A stretch of DNA of 64,000 nucleotides. Source: Tianweitania sediminis (lineage in GTDB: Bacteria; Pseudomonadota; Alphaproteobacteria; Rhizobiales; Rhizobiaceae). The notes beneath the pieces were generated by a model, which saw nothing but the letters and a program-made list of their open reading frames with translations, made no database searches and was not told the origin of the DNA. The position numbers and the translations under genes are program-made. Positions 29,286 through 38,725 of this stretch are shown piece after piece; the stretch's first letter is position 1, and each line of letters begins with the position of its first letter. Where the stretch lies: assembly GCF_017813335.1 (NCBI RefSeq), contig NZ_JAGIYY010000001.1:744001-808000 (forward strand), in the 5' to 3' direction.

Positions 29286-29891
29286 TCACGCCCAAGGGCG
29301 GGCTGCGGCGTTCTGCTGCTCGAAGGCGGCAATTGCCGCGCTTTTCTGAAGCGTGAGGCCGATGTCATCGAGACCATTCAACAGGCAGTGACGCTTGAAA
29401 TCGTCAAGGTCGAAGCTGATCACGCCGCCATCCGGGCCGCTGATGGTCTTTGCTTCCAGATCAACCGTCAGCGTGGCGTTGGCGCCGCGCGAAGCGTCGT
29501 CCAGCAGCTTCTCTAGATCTTCCGGGCTGACCGTGATCGGCAAGATGCCGTTCTTGAAGCAGTTGTTGTAGAAGATGTCGGCAAAGCTGGTGGAGATCAC
29601 GCAGCGAATACCGTAGTCGAGGAGCGCCCAAGGGGCATGCTCGCGCGACGAGCCGCAGCCGAAATTGTCGCCGGCCACCAGGATCTGCGCATTGCGGTAG
29701 GCGGGCTTGTTGAGAACAAAGTCCGGATTCTCAGAACCGTCTTCCTTGAAGCGCATTTCGGCGAAAAGGCCTTTTCTCAGGCCGGTCCGCTCAATCGTCT
29801 TCAGATAGTCCTTCGGGATGATCATGTCCGTGTCGATGTTGACGATCGGCAGCGGTGCGGCCACGCCCGTGAGCTTGGTGAACTTGTCCAT
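29286..29891 (-). CDS. leuD: 3-isopropylmalate dehydratase small subunit
   Basis: The 201-residue protein has the swivelling-domain signature [20 protein letters not shown] and [11 protein letters not shown], plus the start [19 protein letters not shown]. With LeuC (39118-40527) it isomerises 2- to 3-isopropylmalate. The two subunits are 9 kb apart here, separated by sdhCDAB and other genes, a layout known from rhizobia. AGGGAGAGG precedes the ATG. Confidence 0.97.
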   Translation of the reverse strand: MDKFTKLTGVAAPLPIVNIDTDMIIPKDYLKTIERTGLRKGLFAEMRFKEDGSENPDFVLNKPAYRNAQILVAGDNFGCGSSREHAPWALLDYGIRCVISTSFADIFYNNCFKNGILPITVSPEDLEKLLDDASRGANATLTVDLEAKTISGPDGGVISFDLDDFKRHCLLNGLDDIGLTLQKSAAIAAFEQQNAAARPWA

Positions 29892-29962
29892 GATCCTCTC
29901 CCTTCGAAACGTTCGATGCGTACCCGCTGTTACGGCTGCCTTAGCAGAGCCGTCCGCAACTG

Positions 29963-29991
29963 AAAAGCGGCGCAGGAAGCGCCGCTGTTTT
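29963..29991. terminator. Intrinsic terminator after sdhB
   Basis: The stem AGCGGCGC (29966-29973) / GCGCCGCT (29979-29986) has a 5-nt loop. T-runs lie on both sides (TTTT on the minus strand at 29966-29963, GTTTT on plus). It ends the sdhCDAB transcript. Confidence 0.85.
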
Positions 29992-30019
29992 CAGATCCTG
30001 CAAATAGTTGGATGGCGCG

Positions 30020-30799
30020 TCAAACGTGGCGCTCCACCATCATCTTCTTGATCTCGGCAATGGCCTTTGCGGGGTTCAGACCCTTCGGGCACGTTTGCGC
30101 GCAGTTCATGATGGTGTGGCAGCGATAAAGCCGGAACGGATCTTCCAGATTGTCGAGACGCTCGCCGGTTGCCTCATCTCTGGAGTCGATCAACCAGCGA
30201 TAGGCCTGCAGGAGCACCGCCGGGCCAAGGTAACGGTCGCCGTTCCACCAATAGCTCGGGCATGAGGTCTGGCAGCAGAAGCACAGGATGCACTCATAAA
30301 GACCATCGAGCTTCTGGCGGTCCTCATGGCTTTGCAGCCATTCCTTCGCCGGCTCCGGCGAAACCGTCTTGAGGTATGGCTCGATGGAGGTGAGCTGCGC
30401 GTAAGGAACCGTCAGATCAGGAACGAGGTCCTTTACGACCGGCATATGCGGCAGTGGGTAGATCTTCACCGCACCAGTGATGTCATCGGCGCCCTTGGTG
30501 CAGGCCAGCGTGTTCGAACCGTCGATGTTCATGGCGCAGGACCCGCAAATGCCTTCGCGGCAGGAGCGGCGCAGCGTCAGCGTGGGGTCAATGTTGTTCT
30601 TGATCCACAACAGCGCGTCGAGCACCATCGGGCCGCAATCGTCGGCGTCGACAAAATAGGTGTCGATGGACGGATTCTGCCCATCATCGGGCGACCAGCG
30701 GTAGATCTTGTATTCCCGCAGATTCGTGGCGCCCGCAGGTTTCGGCCAGGTCTTCCCCGTGCGGATTTGCGAGTTCTTGGGAAGGGTAAGTTCAACCAT
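30020..30799 (-). CDS. sdhB: Succinate dehydrogenase iron-sulfur subunit
   Basis: The 259-residue protein carries the three cluster ligand sets: [16 protein letters not shown] with a later Cys (2Fe-2S), [12 protein letters not shown], and [17 protein letters not shown] (4Fe-4S and 3Fe-4S). It passes electrons from SdhA to quinone in complex II at the inner membrane. It is the last gene of sdhCDAB, 12 bp after sdhA. Confidence 0.98.
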   Translation of the reverse strand: MVELTLPKNSQIRTGKTWPKPAGATNLREYKIYRWSPDDGQNPSIDTYFVDADDCGPMVLDALLWIKNNIDPTLTLRRSCREGICGSCAMNIDGSNTLACTKGADDITGAVKIYPLPHMPVVKDLVPDLTVPYAQLTSIEPYLKTVSPEPAKEWLQSHEDRQKLDGLYECILCFCCQTSCPSYWWNGDRYLGPAVLLQAYRWLIDSRDEATGERLDNLEDPFRLYRCHTIMNCAQTCPKGLNPAKAIAEIKKMMVERHV

Positions 30800-30811
30800 G
30801 ACCTTTTCCGA

Positions 30812-32638
30812 TCAATACACGCGCGCCTTCGGCGCAATCTTGGCGAGGTCGATGCCGCCGTCTTCCTGCTTCAACAGCGGTTCCGTATGAACCGGGCGAT
30901 AGCTCAGGTTTACCGTGCCGTCGGCATCGAGATGCGCGAGGGTGTGCACCCGCCAATTGGCGTCGTCGCGCGACGAGAAATCCTCGCGGGCGTGCGCCCC
31001 GCGGCTCTCCTTGCGCGCTTCGGCGCCGTAGACCGTACAGATGGCGTTGGCCATCAGGTTTTCCAACTCCAGTGTTTCCACGAGGTCGGAATTCCAGATC
31101 ATGGAACGGTCGGTGACCCTGACGTCCGGCAGCTCCTTCCAGATCGCGGAGATGCGGCGACAGCCGTTTTCCAGCGACTCTTGCGTCCGGAACACGGCTG
31201 CGTCTTCCTGCATGGCGCGCTGCATCTTTTCGCGCAGCTGAGCTGTCGGCGCGCTGCCGTTGGCATGGCGCAGGCGATCAAAACGCGTCATGATCTTGTC
31301 GACGGAAGCCGCATTGGGCGAGGGAATTGCCGCTTCGCGGTCAACGACCTGTCCTGCACGGATTGCAGCGGCGCGGCCGAACACAACAAGGTCGATCAGC
31401 GAGTTCGAGCCGAGGCGGTTGGCGCCATGCACCGATGCGCAGCCCGCTTCGCCGACCGCCATCAAGCCGGGCGTGACCCGGTCCGGGTTGTCGGGGCTCG
31501 GGTTCAGCACTTCACCCCAATAATTCGTGGGAATGCCGCCCATGTTGTAATGCACCGTCGGCAGAACCGGGATCGGCTCCTTGGTGACGTCCACGCCGGC
31601 AAAGATCTTGGCGCTCTCGGAGATGCCCGGCAGCCGCTCGTGCAGAACGGCCGGATCCAGGTGATCAAGGTGCAAGAAGATGTGGTCCTTGTTCTTGCCC
31701 ACGCCGCGGCCCTCGCGGATCTCCATGGTCATGCAGCGCGAAACGACGTCGCGGGACGCCAGATCCTTGGCCGAAGGGGCGTAGCGCTCCATGAAGCGCT
31801 CGCCTTCCGAATTCACGAGATAGCCCCCTTCGCCGCGTGCGCCTTCGGTGATGAGGCAGCCCGCGCCATAGATGCCGGTCGGGTGGAACTGCACGAATTC
31901 CATGTCCTGGAGCGGCAGGCCCGCGCGGGCGACCATGCCGCCACCGTCGCCGGTGCAGGTGTGGGCGGAGGTTGCCGAGAAGTACGCGCGACCATAGCCG
32001 CCCGTCGCCAGCACAACCATTTTGGCGGAAAAGCGATGGATCTTGCCATCGTCGAGGTTCCAGGCAACGACGCCCGTGCAGGTGCCGTCCGGATCCATGA
32101 TCAGGTCGAGCGCGAAATACTCGATGAAGAACTGCGCGTTGTGCTTGATGGACTGGCCATAAAGCGTGTGCAGGATGGCATGGCCGGTGCGGTCGGCGGC
32201 AGCGCAGGTGCGCTGCACGGGGGGACCATCACCATAGTTCATCATGTGGCCACCGAACGGCCGCTGGTAGATCTTGCCTTCTTCGGTGCGCGAGAACGGC
32301 ACGCCGTAGTGCTCAAGCTCGTAAACGGCGGCCGGCGCTTCGCGCGCCAGATATTCCATGGCGTCGACGTCGCCCAGCCAGTCGGAGCCCTTCACTGTGT
32401 CGTAAAGGTGCCACTGCCAGGAGTCCGGTCCCATGTTCTGCAGGGACGCGGCGATGCCACCCTGAGCCGCAACCGTATGCGAGCGGGTGGGAAACACCTT
32501 GGTTATACAGGCCGTTTTCAGGCCCTGTTCGGCCATGCCCAGCGTGGCGCGTAGTCCGGCGCCGCCAGCGCCAACAACAACGACATCAAACTTGTGGTCA
32601 ACGAACTGGTAGGCGGGGGACGTTTGTGCTGTCGCCAT
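30812..32638 (-). CDS. sdhA: Succinate dehydrogenase flavoprotein subunit
   Basis: The 608-residue protein has the Rossmann motif [20 protein letters not shown], the covalent-FAD His region [18 protein letters not shown], and substrate-site stretches [20 protein letters not shown] and [16 protein letters not shown]. It oxidises succinate to fumarate on the cytoplasmic face of complex II. Length is typical of alphaproteobacteria. Confidence 0.98.
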   Translation of the reverse strand: MATAQTSPAYQFVDHKFDVVVVGAGGAGLRATLGMAEQGLKTACITKVFPTRSHTVAAQGGIAASLQNMGPDSWQWHLYDTVKGSDWLGDVDAMEYLAREAPAAVYELEHYGVPFSRTEEGKIYQRPFGGHMMNYGDGPPVQRTCAAADRTGHAILHTLYGQSIKHNAQFFIEYFALDLIMDPDGTCTGVVAWNLDDGKIHRFSAKMVVLATGGYGRAYFSATSAHTCTGDGGGMVARAGLPLQDMEFVQFHPTGIYGAGCLITEGARGEGGYLVNSEGERFMERYAPSAKDLASRDVVSRCMTMEIREGRGVGKNKDHIFLHLDHLDPAVLHERLPGISESAKIFAGVDVTKEPIPVLPTVHYNMGGIPTNYWGEVLNPSPDNPDRVTPGLMAVGEAGCASVHGANRLGSNSLIDLVVFGRAAAIRAGQVVDREAAIPSPNAASVDKIMTRFDRLRHANGSAPTAQLREKMQRAMQEDAAVFRTQESLENGCRRISAIWKELPDVRVTDRSMIWNSDLVETLELENLMANAICTVYGAEARKESRGAHAREDFSSRDDANWRVHTLAHLDADGTVNLSYRPVHTEPLLKQEDGGIDLAKIAPKARVY

Positions 32639-32645
32639 GAGCGCG

Positions 32646-33029
32646 TCAGCCTCCGAATGCGATCTTGAGAAGGGAAAATACGCAGGTGGCGCCGATCAGA
32701 ACGGCGAAGAAGCTGTTCAGCATCATCAAGGCCACCTTCAACAGCTCGCTGTGAATGTAGTCCGACACCACTTCCTGCATTCCGAGCCGCATATGTTCCA
32801 GGCTGATCAGGATGAACAGGATCACCGGAACGAAGATCAGCGGGTTGGCGAGCGTGGCACGCGCTTCAAGGAAGCTGGTGCCAGCCAGCGACAAAAGCAG
32901 GCCGATCACGAAAAGCGACAAGGGCACCAGCGCCACAGAGGTGACGCGAACTGCCCAGAAATGGCTGGTGCCGCTGCGGGTGGAGCCCAGTCCGCGAACC
33001 TTGCGAAGAGGCGTGCGCAATTCAACCAT
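32646..33029 (-). CDS. sdhD: Succinate dehydrogenase membrane anchor subunit
   Basis: The 127-residue protein has three hydrophobic helices (about residues 28-50, 60-80, 96-120) and the anchor motif [17 protein letters not shown], with residues expected near heme and quinone. It has the SFRxT-like start [19 protein letters not shown]. It lies between sdhC and sdhA with gaps of 6-7 bp. Confidence 0.92.
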   Translation of the reverse strand: MVELRTPLRKVRGLGSTRSGTSHFWAVRVTSVALVPLSLFVIGLLLSLAGTSFLEARATLANPLIFVPVILFILISLEHMRLGMQEVVSDYIHSELLKVALMMLNSFFAVLIGATCVFSLLKIAFGG

Positions 33030-33035
33030 GGACTG

Positions 33036-33434
33036 TCACACCACCAAATAAAGCGCGACCCAGGTCAGCGCCGTGAGAACAAGGGAAGCAACCAGCGATG
33101 CCCAGGCGGTTTGGGTGGAAACATGCTTTTCCATGGCTACGCCGGTGTCCCAGAGCATGTGGCGCAGACCGCCAACCGTGTGCATGAACATCGCCCAGGT
33201 GAAGCCGATCAGCACGAGCTGGCCGAGGATCGATCCCATCACGGCGTTGGCCGTGTTGAACCAGTCTTCCGATGTTGCTGCAGCTACCAGCCACCAGGCC
33301 ACCAGCAGAGTGCCGACATACAATGCGCCACCGGTGACGCGGTGAACGATCGACAGCGTCATCGTCACAGGCCAGCGGTAGATGGTGAGATGCGGCGAAA
33401 GTGGCCGCTTCGCGGCTGCAGTTGGTCGGCTCAT
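33036..33434 (-). CDS. sdhC: Succinate dehydrogenase cytochrome b556 subunit
   Basis: The 132-residue protein has the SdhC signature SPHLTIYRWPVTMTLSIVHR and VTGG, followed by three helices. The heme-ligand His lies in MHTVGGLRHMLWD. It is the first gene of sdhCDAB. A promoter-like element lies about 75 bp upstream. Confidence 0.95.
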   Translation of the reverse strand: MSRPTAAAKRPLSPHLTIYRWPVTMTLSIVHRVTGGALYVGTLLVAWWLVAAATSEDWFNTANAVMGSILGQLVLIGFTWAMFMHTVGGLRHMLWDTGVAMEKHVSTQTAWASLVASLVLTALTWVALYLVV

Positions 33435-33507
33435 GGCTCCCCCGGTTCGGACCGCGTGGTCGGAAAACCGGCACCGGCCCTACGGATTGCGACATTGGCT
33501 AAGGGGT

Positions 33508-33536
33508 CTCTTAGATCGCTTTTTGCAGCGCGTCAA
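33508..33536 (-). promoter_or_regulatory. Candidate promoter of sdhCDAB
   Basis: Read on the minus strand, TTGACG (33536-33531) and TAAGAG (33513-33508) are 17 nt apart, leaving a leader of roughly 65 nt before sdhC. The -35 is a strong match; the -10 is partial. Confidence 0.35.
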
Positions 33537-33633
33537 AGCCCCGAACAACTGTTTGTTGCGCCATGGCGACGCAGTGTTTTTGCGGGTTGGGCAGGCCGAT
33601 CAGCTTCAATCGATTAGTGCGCTGCGAGATGTA

Positions 33634-34041
33634 TCAGGAGCGGCGGCAGTTCAGCGTCGGCTTGCCTGCCACCATGTAGAGAGCTTCGTCGTTTTCTATG
33701 ACAATGGCCTGGCTTGAGCCGCCAAAGCGGGCGGTTTGCGCTGGGGGTGCGGCCGGCAGGTCGACCGAAACCCCATCCGTGCCGAGGATCCGCACGGCAT
33801 CACCCAGGCTTTCGATGCTGATCGAGCCGTCTTCGCCGCAGCTGTAGGTCGCAAGGCGCGGCTGGGGCGCGGCTTGTTCGGTGACACTGACAGAAGCCGC
33901 ACCCTCCGGTGCCGGTCCTCCGGACGGGGAGGTGCCGGCATTTTCAGGTGCGACACAGGACGAAAGGATGAGCATGCCCGCGAAAAGGGCAGCTCCGCGG
34001 GGGATCCGAGATCCGGGCAATCGATTCGCTTCCATTGGCAT
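33634..34041 (-). CDS. Putative lipoprotein with MliC-like C-terminal domain
   Basis: The ~135-residue product has a signal sequence ending in a lipobox (LILSSC, Cys near residue 27-29), then a Pro/Gly/Ser linker. The C-terminal domain of about 70 residues has a Cys at each end (YSCGEDGSISIE ... PTLNC). The pattern resembles MliC, the C-type lysozyme inhibitor: Cys pair, a VSVDLPA strand, ALYMV near the end. The match is by eye and moderate. The start is ATG 34041 or 34035; a longer frame from 34071 would bury the signal peptide. Confidence 0.6.
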   Translation of the reverse strand: MPMEANRLPGSRIPRGAALFAGMLILSSCVAPENAGTSPSGGPAPEGAASVSVTEQAAPQPRLATYSCGEDGSISIESLGDAVRILGTDGVSVDLPAAPPAQTARFGGSSQAIVIENDEALYMVAGKPTLNCRRS

Positions 34042-34083
34042 AGGCTTAACGTCGGCGCCGGGCCCGATCAACGCGCGGCGCGG

Positions 34084-34545
34084 TTAACCTGCGTCGAAAG
34101 CGATGATGTAGCTCGTCCAATCGGCCGGCGCGGCAATCTGCTCATAAAGCTTGCGGCCGTCATCGGGCTGGCGCGGCGCGTTCAACACCAGGCGGCTCCA
34201 GCCCCGCTCTTCCCCATGGTCGGCTAGGACGTCCACCATCGCTTTCGCAATGCCTTGGCCGCGAACATCCTGATGAACAAAGATGTGGTCGGCCTGTCCG
34301 TAGCGCAGACCGGTGATGGGCTCGGGCAGGTCGGTGAAGATCATGAAGCCGATCAGGCGGCCATTGATCTGCGCCCCGAGCACTTCCGCCGAACGGTCCT
34401 GCAGCAGCATCTCCGCGTAGTAGCTGTCTGGCCGTCGAGGTGCCCCGCGCTTCAGCGCCTGGGCATATGCCGCCAGCAGCGGGGCGAGTTCCTGCGCGTC
34501 CTTGAAGTGGAGGACGGCGATGTCTGTGGTGGTGCTTTGGCTCAT
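34084..34545 (-). CDS. GNAT-family N-acetyltransferase
   Basis: The 153-residue protein has the GNAT acetyl-CoA loop (HIFVHQDVRGQGIAKAMVDV), a preceding strand GRLIGFMIFTDLP and a C-terminal NAPRQPDDGRKLYEQI. The ATG at 34545 is used; the longer frame begins with TTG. Substrate unknown. Single gene between the lipoprotein and a divergent secreted protein. Confidence 0.82.
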   Translation of the reverse strand: MSQSTTTDIAVLHFKDAQELAPLLAAYAQALKRGAPRRPDSYYAEMLLQDRSAEVLGAQINGRLIGFMIFTDLPEPITGLRYGQADHIFVHQDVRGQGIAKAMVDVLADHGEERGWSRLVLNAPRQPDDGRKLYEQIAAPADWTSYIIAFDAG

Positions 34546-34677
34546 GCAATCCAAGATGCGACATTAACCATAACTGTCAATTGCGTGGTGCGCGATGGAG
34601 CTGCGCACCGTGACTTTGGTTAAGGATTAGTTAATTAGTTGAGCAGGGAAACCTTGTTTCCGATGCTGGAGGCTTAC

Positions 34678-35049
34678 ATGCACACACGCTTCTTGCCCAA
34701 GATCACGGGTCTGCTCGGAGCCATGATGGTTGCGGCCGTTGTGTCGTCCCCGGCATTGGCCGGGGGCTTCGTTTACGATTCCATCCACGAGGACAGCTTC
34801 GGCAACCTCATTATCCAGAGCCCGAGCGGCTACAAGCGCGTGGTGGTCGGCAAGGGCTACCTGGCCGCCGAGCTGAACGCCGAACTGTTCGGTGAAGAGC
34901 AGCCGGTGGTTGCCTACGAGCCGCGCTACGACAATCGCCGCCACTACAATCCGCGCTGCAATCGCCAGCCGGTGCTGCTGCATGGTCGCAGCTACATGTA
35001 CGGCCTGCCCGACAACGTTGTTCCAGTTCCAGCCGGCATCTGCCGCTGA
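34678..35049 (+). CDS. Small secreted protein of unknown function
   Basis: The 123-residue protein begins with a signal peptide (MHTRFLPKITGLLGAMMVAA, cleavage after SSPALA). The mature part is rich in Tyr, Arg and Asn, with RYDNRRHYNPRCNRQP and a second Cys three residues from the end, so a disulfide is possible. CTGGAGG sits before ATG 34678; an earlier ATG at 34663 is less well placed. I do not recognise the family; it looks like a conserved rhizobial exported protein. Confidence 0.7.
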   Translation: MHTRFLPKITGLLGAMMVAAVVSSPALAGGFVYDSIHEDSFGNLIIQSPSGYKRVVVGKGYLAAELNAELFGEEQPVVAYEPRYDNRRHYNPRCNRQPVLLHGRSYMYGLPDNVVPVPAGICR

Positions 35050-35135
35050 CAAAGGCGTGAGCCGCGACGCTGGCGCAGGCCCTGAAATGGTCATGATCGT
35101 CAGCGTCTCGTTAAGCTACCGTTAACCGTGGAGTT

Positions 35136-36452
35136 ATGCAGCGCCCCATGCAGCAAGTTCAGACCGCCCGCCGTTTAAAGCACCAGATCGCCTCATTGGA
35201 AACGATGAGCCGCTTCGTGCTGGCGACGCTGGCGCTGGGGTCGGGCGTTTACACTTATCTCGGCGTGCGCAGCCTTCTGGACGGTTCCGCAACCGTGGTG
35301 TTCTTCGCGGCGCTGATCTATTCCGCTTCCGTGGCCGTCGCCATGTACGGCTTCTGGACCTACCTCCTGCGTTTCCTACCGGAAATGCGCGACGGCAGTT
35401 CGAGGCTGTCCCTGCTCGCCATCATGGCGCTTGGCATGGGCATGATCATCGCCATGTCGTCCTGGCTCAATGCAGCGGCGCTGGCCGGTTCGGCGGCCGT
35501 GGAACAGCATCTAGCGGTGACGCTGGAAGGCTACACCTCGGATCTCGACCAGGCGAACAGCAATGCCCTGGGTGCGCTGTCGCTCCTGCCGGACATCCAG
35601 CGTGCCGGCGAGCGGTTTTCCCGCCTTGCGGAAGACGAGCGCACCAGCGGTTCCCTGACCGGCACCACCGGTTCGGGTTCTGTTGTTCAGTTGTTGACGC
35701 AAATGGCCGCCCAGATGCGGGAACTGGAAGCGAGCATCCAGGCGTCCCGCGAAACGGTGGCGACCTTGTTTGCGGAAGGGCAAACACGGCTGGCCGAAAT
35801 GCGTCGCCTTGTTTCTGCGCCCGGTGCCATTGCACCGCGCTCCGACGCCTTTGCCGAACAGGCGGTGATGCTGGCGGGCGTGATTTCCTCGCTCGAGCAA
35901 ACGTCGATCGCACCGTCAGTAAGCCGGGCGGCCGCGGACCTGTCGGTTGGCTTCATCGCCCCGATCGCCGATGGTGCGGATCCTAATCTGGCGGGGCGGC
36001 AGGACATCGTGATGAACACGATTCGCCAATCCGTTGGCGCCCAGTCGCAGGCCTTGTCAGACGCGGCAGCGGAGATCCTGGCGCAACCGCGCGTCGCCGA
36101 GCGGCGCTACGTTCCGCTGACGGCCGCCGAAGCGGTGCTGCGTTATGCCGGTGATTTCATTCCGAGCTGGGCCGGTGCGATCTCCATCGACCTTTTGCCG
36201 GCGGTGCTGGTGGGCATCCTGTGCGTGGTTCATTCCGCAGCCCGGCGCGGCGAGGACCTGATGGAAAACGCCGACCGGATCAGCGCAGCCGACATGATGC
36301 GCTCGATCGAACTGCATCAGGCCCTGATGGCGCGACAGCAGGTTGCAACCTCGTCGCCTCCACCGCCAGCCGCCGATCCGCTACCGAAGGTCGCTGCTGC
36401 GGAAAACGTCACGCCCCTCACCATCAACGAACGCAAGCGCGGTGAACCATGA
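35136..36452 (+). CDS. Membrane protein with large extracytoplasmic helical domain, unknown function
   Basis: The 438-residue protein has three hydrophobic helices at about residues 25-47, 50-75 and 88-113. Then come about 230 mostly helical, Ala/Gln/Glu-rich residues, a fourth helix at about 345-366 (ISIDLLPAVLVGILCVVHSA), and a Pro-rich tail that should be cytoplasmic (TSSPPPPAADPLPKV). The long middle part probably faces the periplasm and may form coiled coils. Its last codon overlaps the next start (ATGA), so the two proteins are made together in fixed ratio. I do not recognise the family. Confidence 0.75.
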   Translation: MQRPMQQVQTARRLKHQIASLETMSRFVLATLALGSGVYTYLGVRSLLDGSATVVFFAALIYSASVAVAMYGFWTYLLRFLPEMRDGSSRLSLLAIMALGMGMIIAMSSWLNAAALAGSAAVEQHLAVTLEGYTSDLDQANSNALGALSLLPDIQRAGERFSRLAEDERTSGSLTGTTGSGSVVQLLTQMAAQMRELEASIQASRETVATLFAEGQTRLAEMRRLVSAPGAIAPRSDAFAEQAVMLAGVISSLEQTSIAPSVSRAAADLSVGFIAPIADGADPNLAGRQDIVMNTIRQSVGAQSQALSDAAAEILAQPRVAERRYVPLTAAEAVLRYAGDFIPSWAGAISIDLLPAVLVGILCVVHSAARRGEDLMENADRISAADMMRSIELHQALMARQQVATSSPPPPAADPLPKVAAAENVTPLTINERKRGEP

Positions 36453-37312
36453 GCGATTCCAGTCTGCATGGCGATGTTCAGCGCGAGGCGTCACGGGAGC
36501 GTCCCAGCCTTCTTATGCGGTACTTCCGGCGCTTCGATGAAGGCGAGGTGATGCGCTGGGCTTTCCGCGGCCTCCTGATCGGCGCGATCGCGGTTCTTGT
36601 GCTCGACCTGCGCGAACTATCTGAAAGCAACGGCTTCCTGCCGAGCCTTTCGGCTTTGCCGGGGCATTCGGCCGAGCCGATCTTGCCGCCGATGCCGGAC
36701 GGCGCTTATCCCGACAATGCCACGCGTGACCCCCGCAGTGACGTCACAACTAAAGAGGCGCTGCTCGAACAGGAGATGCGCTTTTCCCTGGAAGGAGATG
36801 GCCGACTCAAAGCTGTGGGCCGCATCGGACAGGGCAGTGCAGACCGCCTTGCCGAGGAACTGGAAGAACGCGGCGAGTATGTCCAAACCATCGTGATCGA
36901 TTCCCCCGGTGGTGCGCTCGAGGACGCGATCGCCATGGGACGTCTCGTGCGGGAAAAAGGGTTTGCAACCGAAGTTCAGGATGGCAGCATCTGCGCTTCG
37001 TCGTGCCCGCTCTTTTTTGCCGGTGGAACGGAGCGAACGGCGGGAAAAAAGGCTGCCCTCGGACTGCACCAGTTCTACGCAATGGAGGGCAGTTCAAGCA
37101 ACGCAGCGGCGGCCCTGTCCAGTGCGCAGGCCACAACGGCCAAGATCAGCCGTTACCTGATCGACATGGGCGTGGACGCCACGCTGTGGCTGCACGCCCT
37201 CGATACGCCGCCGCAGCGTTTGTATTATCTCACGCCCGACCAGCAGGCGCAGTACAGGCTGGTTACGGGATCGGGTAGCCTGGCGGCGGCCGAAACTAGG
37301 CCGAAAGGCTAA
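36449..37312 (+). CDS. Membrane-anchored ClpP/crotonase-fold protein (COG3904-like)
   Basis: The 287-residue protein has one membrane anchor (about residues 35-55: MRWAFRGLLIGAIAVLVLDL) and an extracytoplasmic domain of ClpP/crotonase type. Visible features are the strand-turn VIDSPGGALEDAIAMGRLVR, the candidate nucleophile region ICASSCPLFFAGG, and GLHQFY with a His at the place of a catalytic base. It resembles the predicted periplasmic proteins of COG3904. Peptidase activity is unproven. It is coupled to the upstream membrane protein by a 4-bp ATGA overlap, so the two may form a complex. Confidence 0.72.
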   Translation: MSDSSLHGDVQREASRERPSLLMRYFRRFDEGEVMRWAFRGLLIGAIAVLVLDLRELSESNGFLPSLSALPGHSAEPILPPMPDGAYPDNATRDPRSDVTTKEALLEQEMRFSLEGDGRLKAVGRIGQGSADRLAEELEERGEYVQTIVIDSPGGALEDAIAMGRLVREKGFATEVQDGSICASSCPLFFAGGTERTAGKKAALGLHQFYAMEGSSSNAAAALSSAQATTAKISRYLIDMGVDATLWLHALDTPPQRLYYLTPDQQAQYRLVTGSGSLAAAETRPKG

Positions 37313-37345
37313 GCCGCCGAGCGGCTCCCATCTACTACGGTTCGG

Positions 37346-38563
37346 TCAGGCGCGGCGGGCGCGAAAGGTGCGGCCGCTGGTGGGCGCGCTTTGGCCGCCG
37401 ACCACGGCGGGCGCAACGCGAACGCCATCGCGGCCCGCGGCCTTGGCATGATAAAGCGCAGCGTCGGCACGCGCCATGAGATCGAGAAGGTTTTCGCCTT
37501 CCTGCCGCTCCGCGACACCGAAACTGGCGGTGAAGCGCTGTTCGGATGGCGTGCCTGCAATCATCGAAGACGCGAAATCCGACCGGATCTCTTCGGCAAA
37601 CAGCCTCGCGGCTGGCAGGTTTGTTCCCGGCAACACGATCGCAAACTCCTCGCCACCTACGCGGCCAATCACGGGGCGGCTGCTTGTTGCGGCTTGTGTC
37701 AGCTGGTCCGCGAAGGTGGTGATTACGAGGTCGCCCACCGCGTGGCCATAAGTGTCGTTGATCGCCTTGAAGTGATCGAGATCGCAGAGAACGAGGGTAA
37801 GTGGCAGGCGCGAATTGTCGTTGAAGCGCAGGATCGGCTCCAGCCGTTCCTCAAAGCCGCGCCGGTTCAGCACGCCCGTCAGGGAGTCGGTTTCCGATCG
37901 CTTCATGAAGGTGGCCAGGAGGTCGCGCATGATCACCACCATGGCCGCAAGTGCGATTGCGATGGAGAAGAAGGCGCTGGTTGTTTGTGAAAACAGCGCA
38001 TAGGTGGTGGCCATGTAATCATTGGCGGTGGAGCCGACGCTGCCAAGTGCCAAGCCGATCAAGGGCTTAGCCAGAAAATGCAAACCGCTCCCGGCGATCA
38101 GGGCTGCGAGACCGTAGTCCAGTTTCTGCTTTCGGGGCGCGGTTAGGATCAGATACGCGCCGATCAACTGCAGCAGTGCGTAGGGCAACTGATAAAGAAG
38201 CATCGGCAGCAAAGCCAGGTGGGGCTGGCCGCCATGGATGAGGATCGTGGCGAGCGCATAGGTCAGAAGCAGCGCCAAGAGGAAGCCCGGCACGGGACGG
38301 TCGTATTTGCGCGCAAGCCCGACGTTAAAGGTGGCAAGCGCGAAGGCGAAGGCCATATAGGCGCCTATGATGGGGAAGTTGCCGTCCGACACAACGGCGA
38401 CAATGAATTCAAGACTGACGTAAACGAAGCCGAGCACATAGCTCAGGGACATCCAGCGCGAAGCCGTGGCGCTCCGGTCATAGGCCGCCATCAACAGGAA
38501 CACCGACGCCAGAAGCGCAGCGGTGGTTAGGTTGATGGCCAGGATGAAGCCGCCGCCGCTCAT
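37346..38563 (-). CDS. Membrane-bound diguanylate cyclase (GGDEF domain)
   Basis: The 405-residue protein has about seven to eight hydrophobic segments (residues 1-205) and a C-terminal GGDEF domain (about 220-385). It has the intact active-site loop RVGGEEFAIVLP and metal-binding CDLDHFKAINDTYGHAVGD, so it should make cyclic di-GMP from two GTP. The RxxD inhibitory site expected nine residues before GGEEF is missing (the stretch reads SSRPVIGRV), so product inhibition is probably weak. The membrane part could sense a signal not identifiable here. Confidence 0.9.
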   Translation of the reverse strand: MSGGGFILAINLTTAALLASVFLLMAAYDRSATASRWMSLSYVLGFVYVSLEFIVAVVSDGNFPIIGAYMAFAFALATFNVGLARKYDRPVPGFLLALLLTYALATILIHGGQPHLALLPMLLYQLPYALLQLIGAYLILTAPRKQKLDYGLAALIAGSGLHFLAKPLIGLALGSVGSTANDYMATTYALFSQTTSAFFSIAIALAAMVVIMRDLLATFMKRSETDSLTGVLNRRGFEERLEPILRFNDNSRLPLTLVLCDLDHFKAINDTYGHAVGDLVITTFADQLTQAATSSRPVIGRVGGEEFAIVLPGTNLPAARLFAEEIRSDFASSMIAGTPSEQRFTASFGVAERQEGENLLDLMARADAALYHAKAAGRDGVRVAPAVVGGQSAPTSGRTFRARRA

Positions 38564-38725
38564 GTTCTTCAGGTTCCGGTCGCAGAACTCGACTTCTATG
38601 GCGATGCCCCGAAGTTTCGGTTAACACGGCGGGTAAGAAGTTGGCGGAACCGCTTGCGAAAACATCGCGTTGTCGCGCTGTTTACAGCGGCTCTGCCTCT
38701 TCAAGGCGAGCAAAAGGAGTTCAGA

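Noticed and set aside
30326-32554. 742-codon open frame on the plus strand opposite sdhB/sdhA
   Set aside because: It is the antisense shadow of two unmistakable genes in GC-rich DNA; composition is Arg/His/Ala-rich with no recognisable domain.
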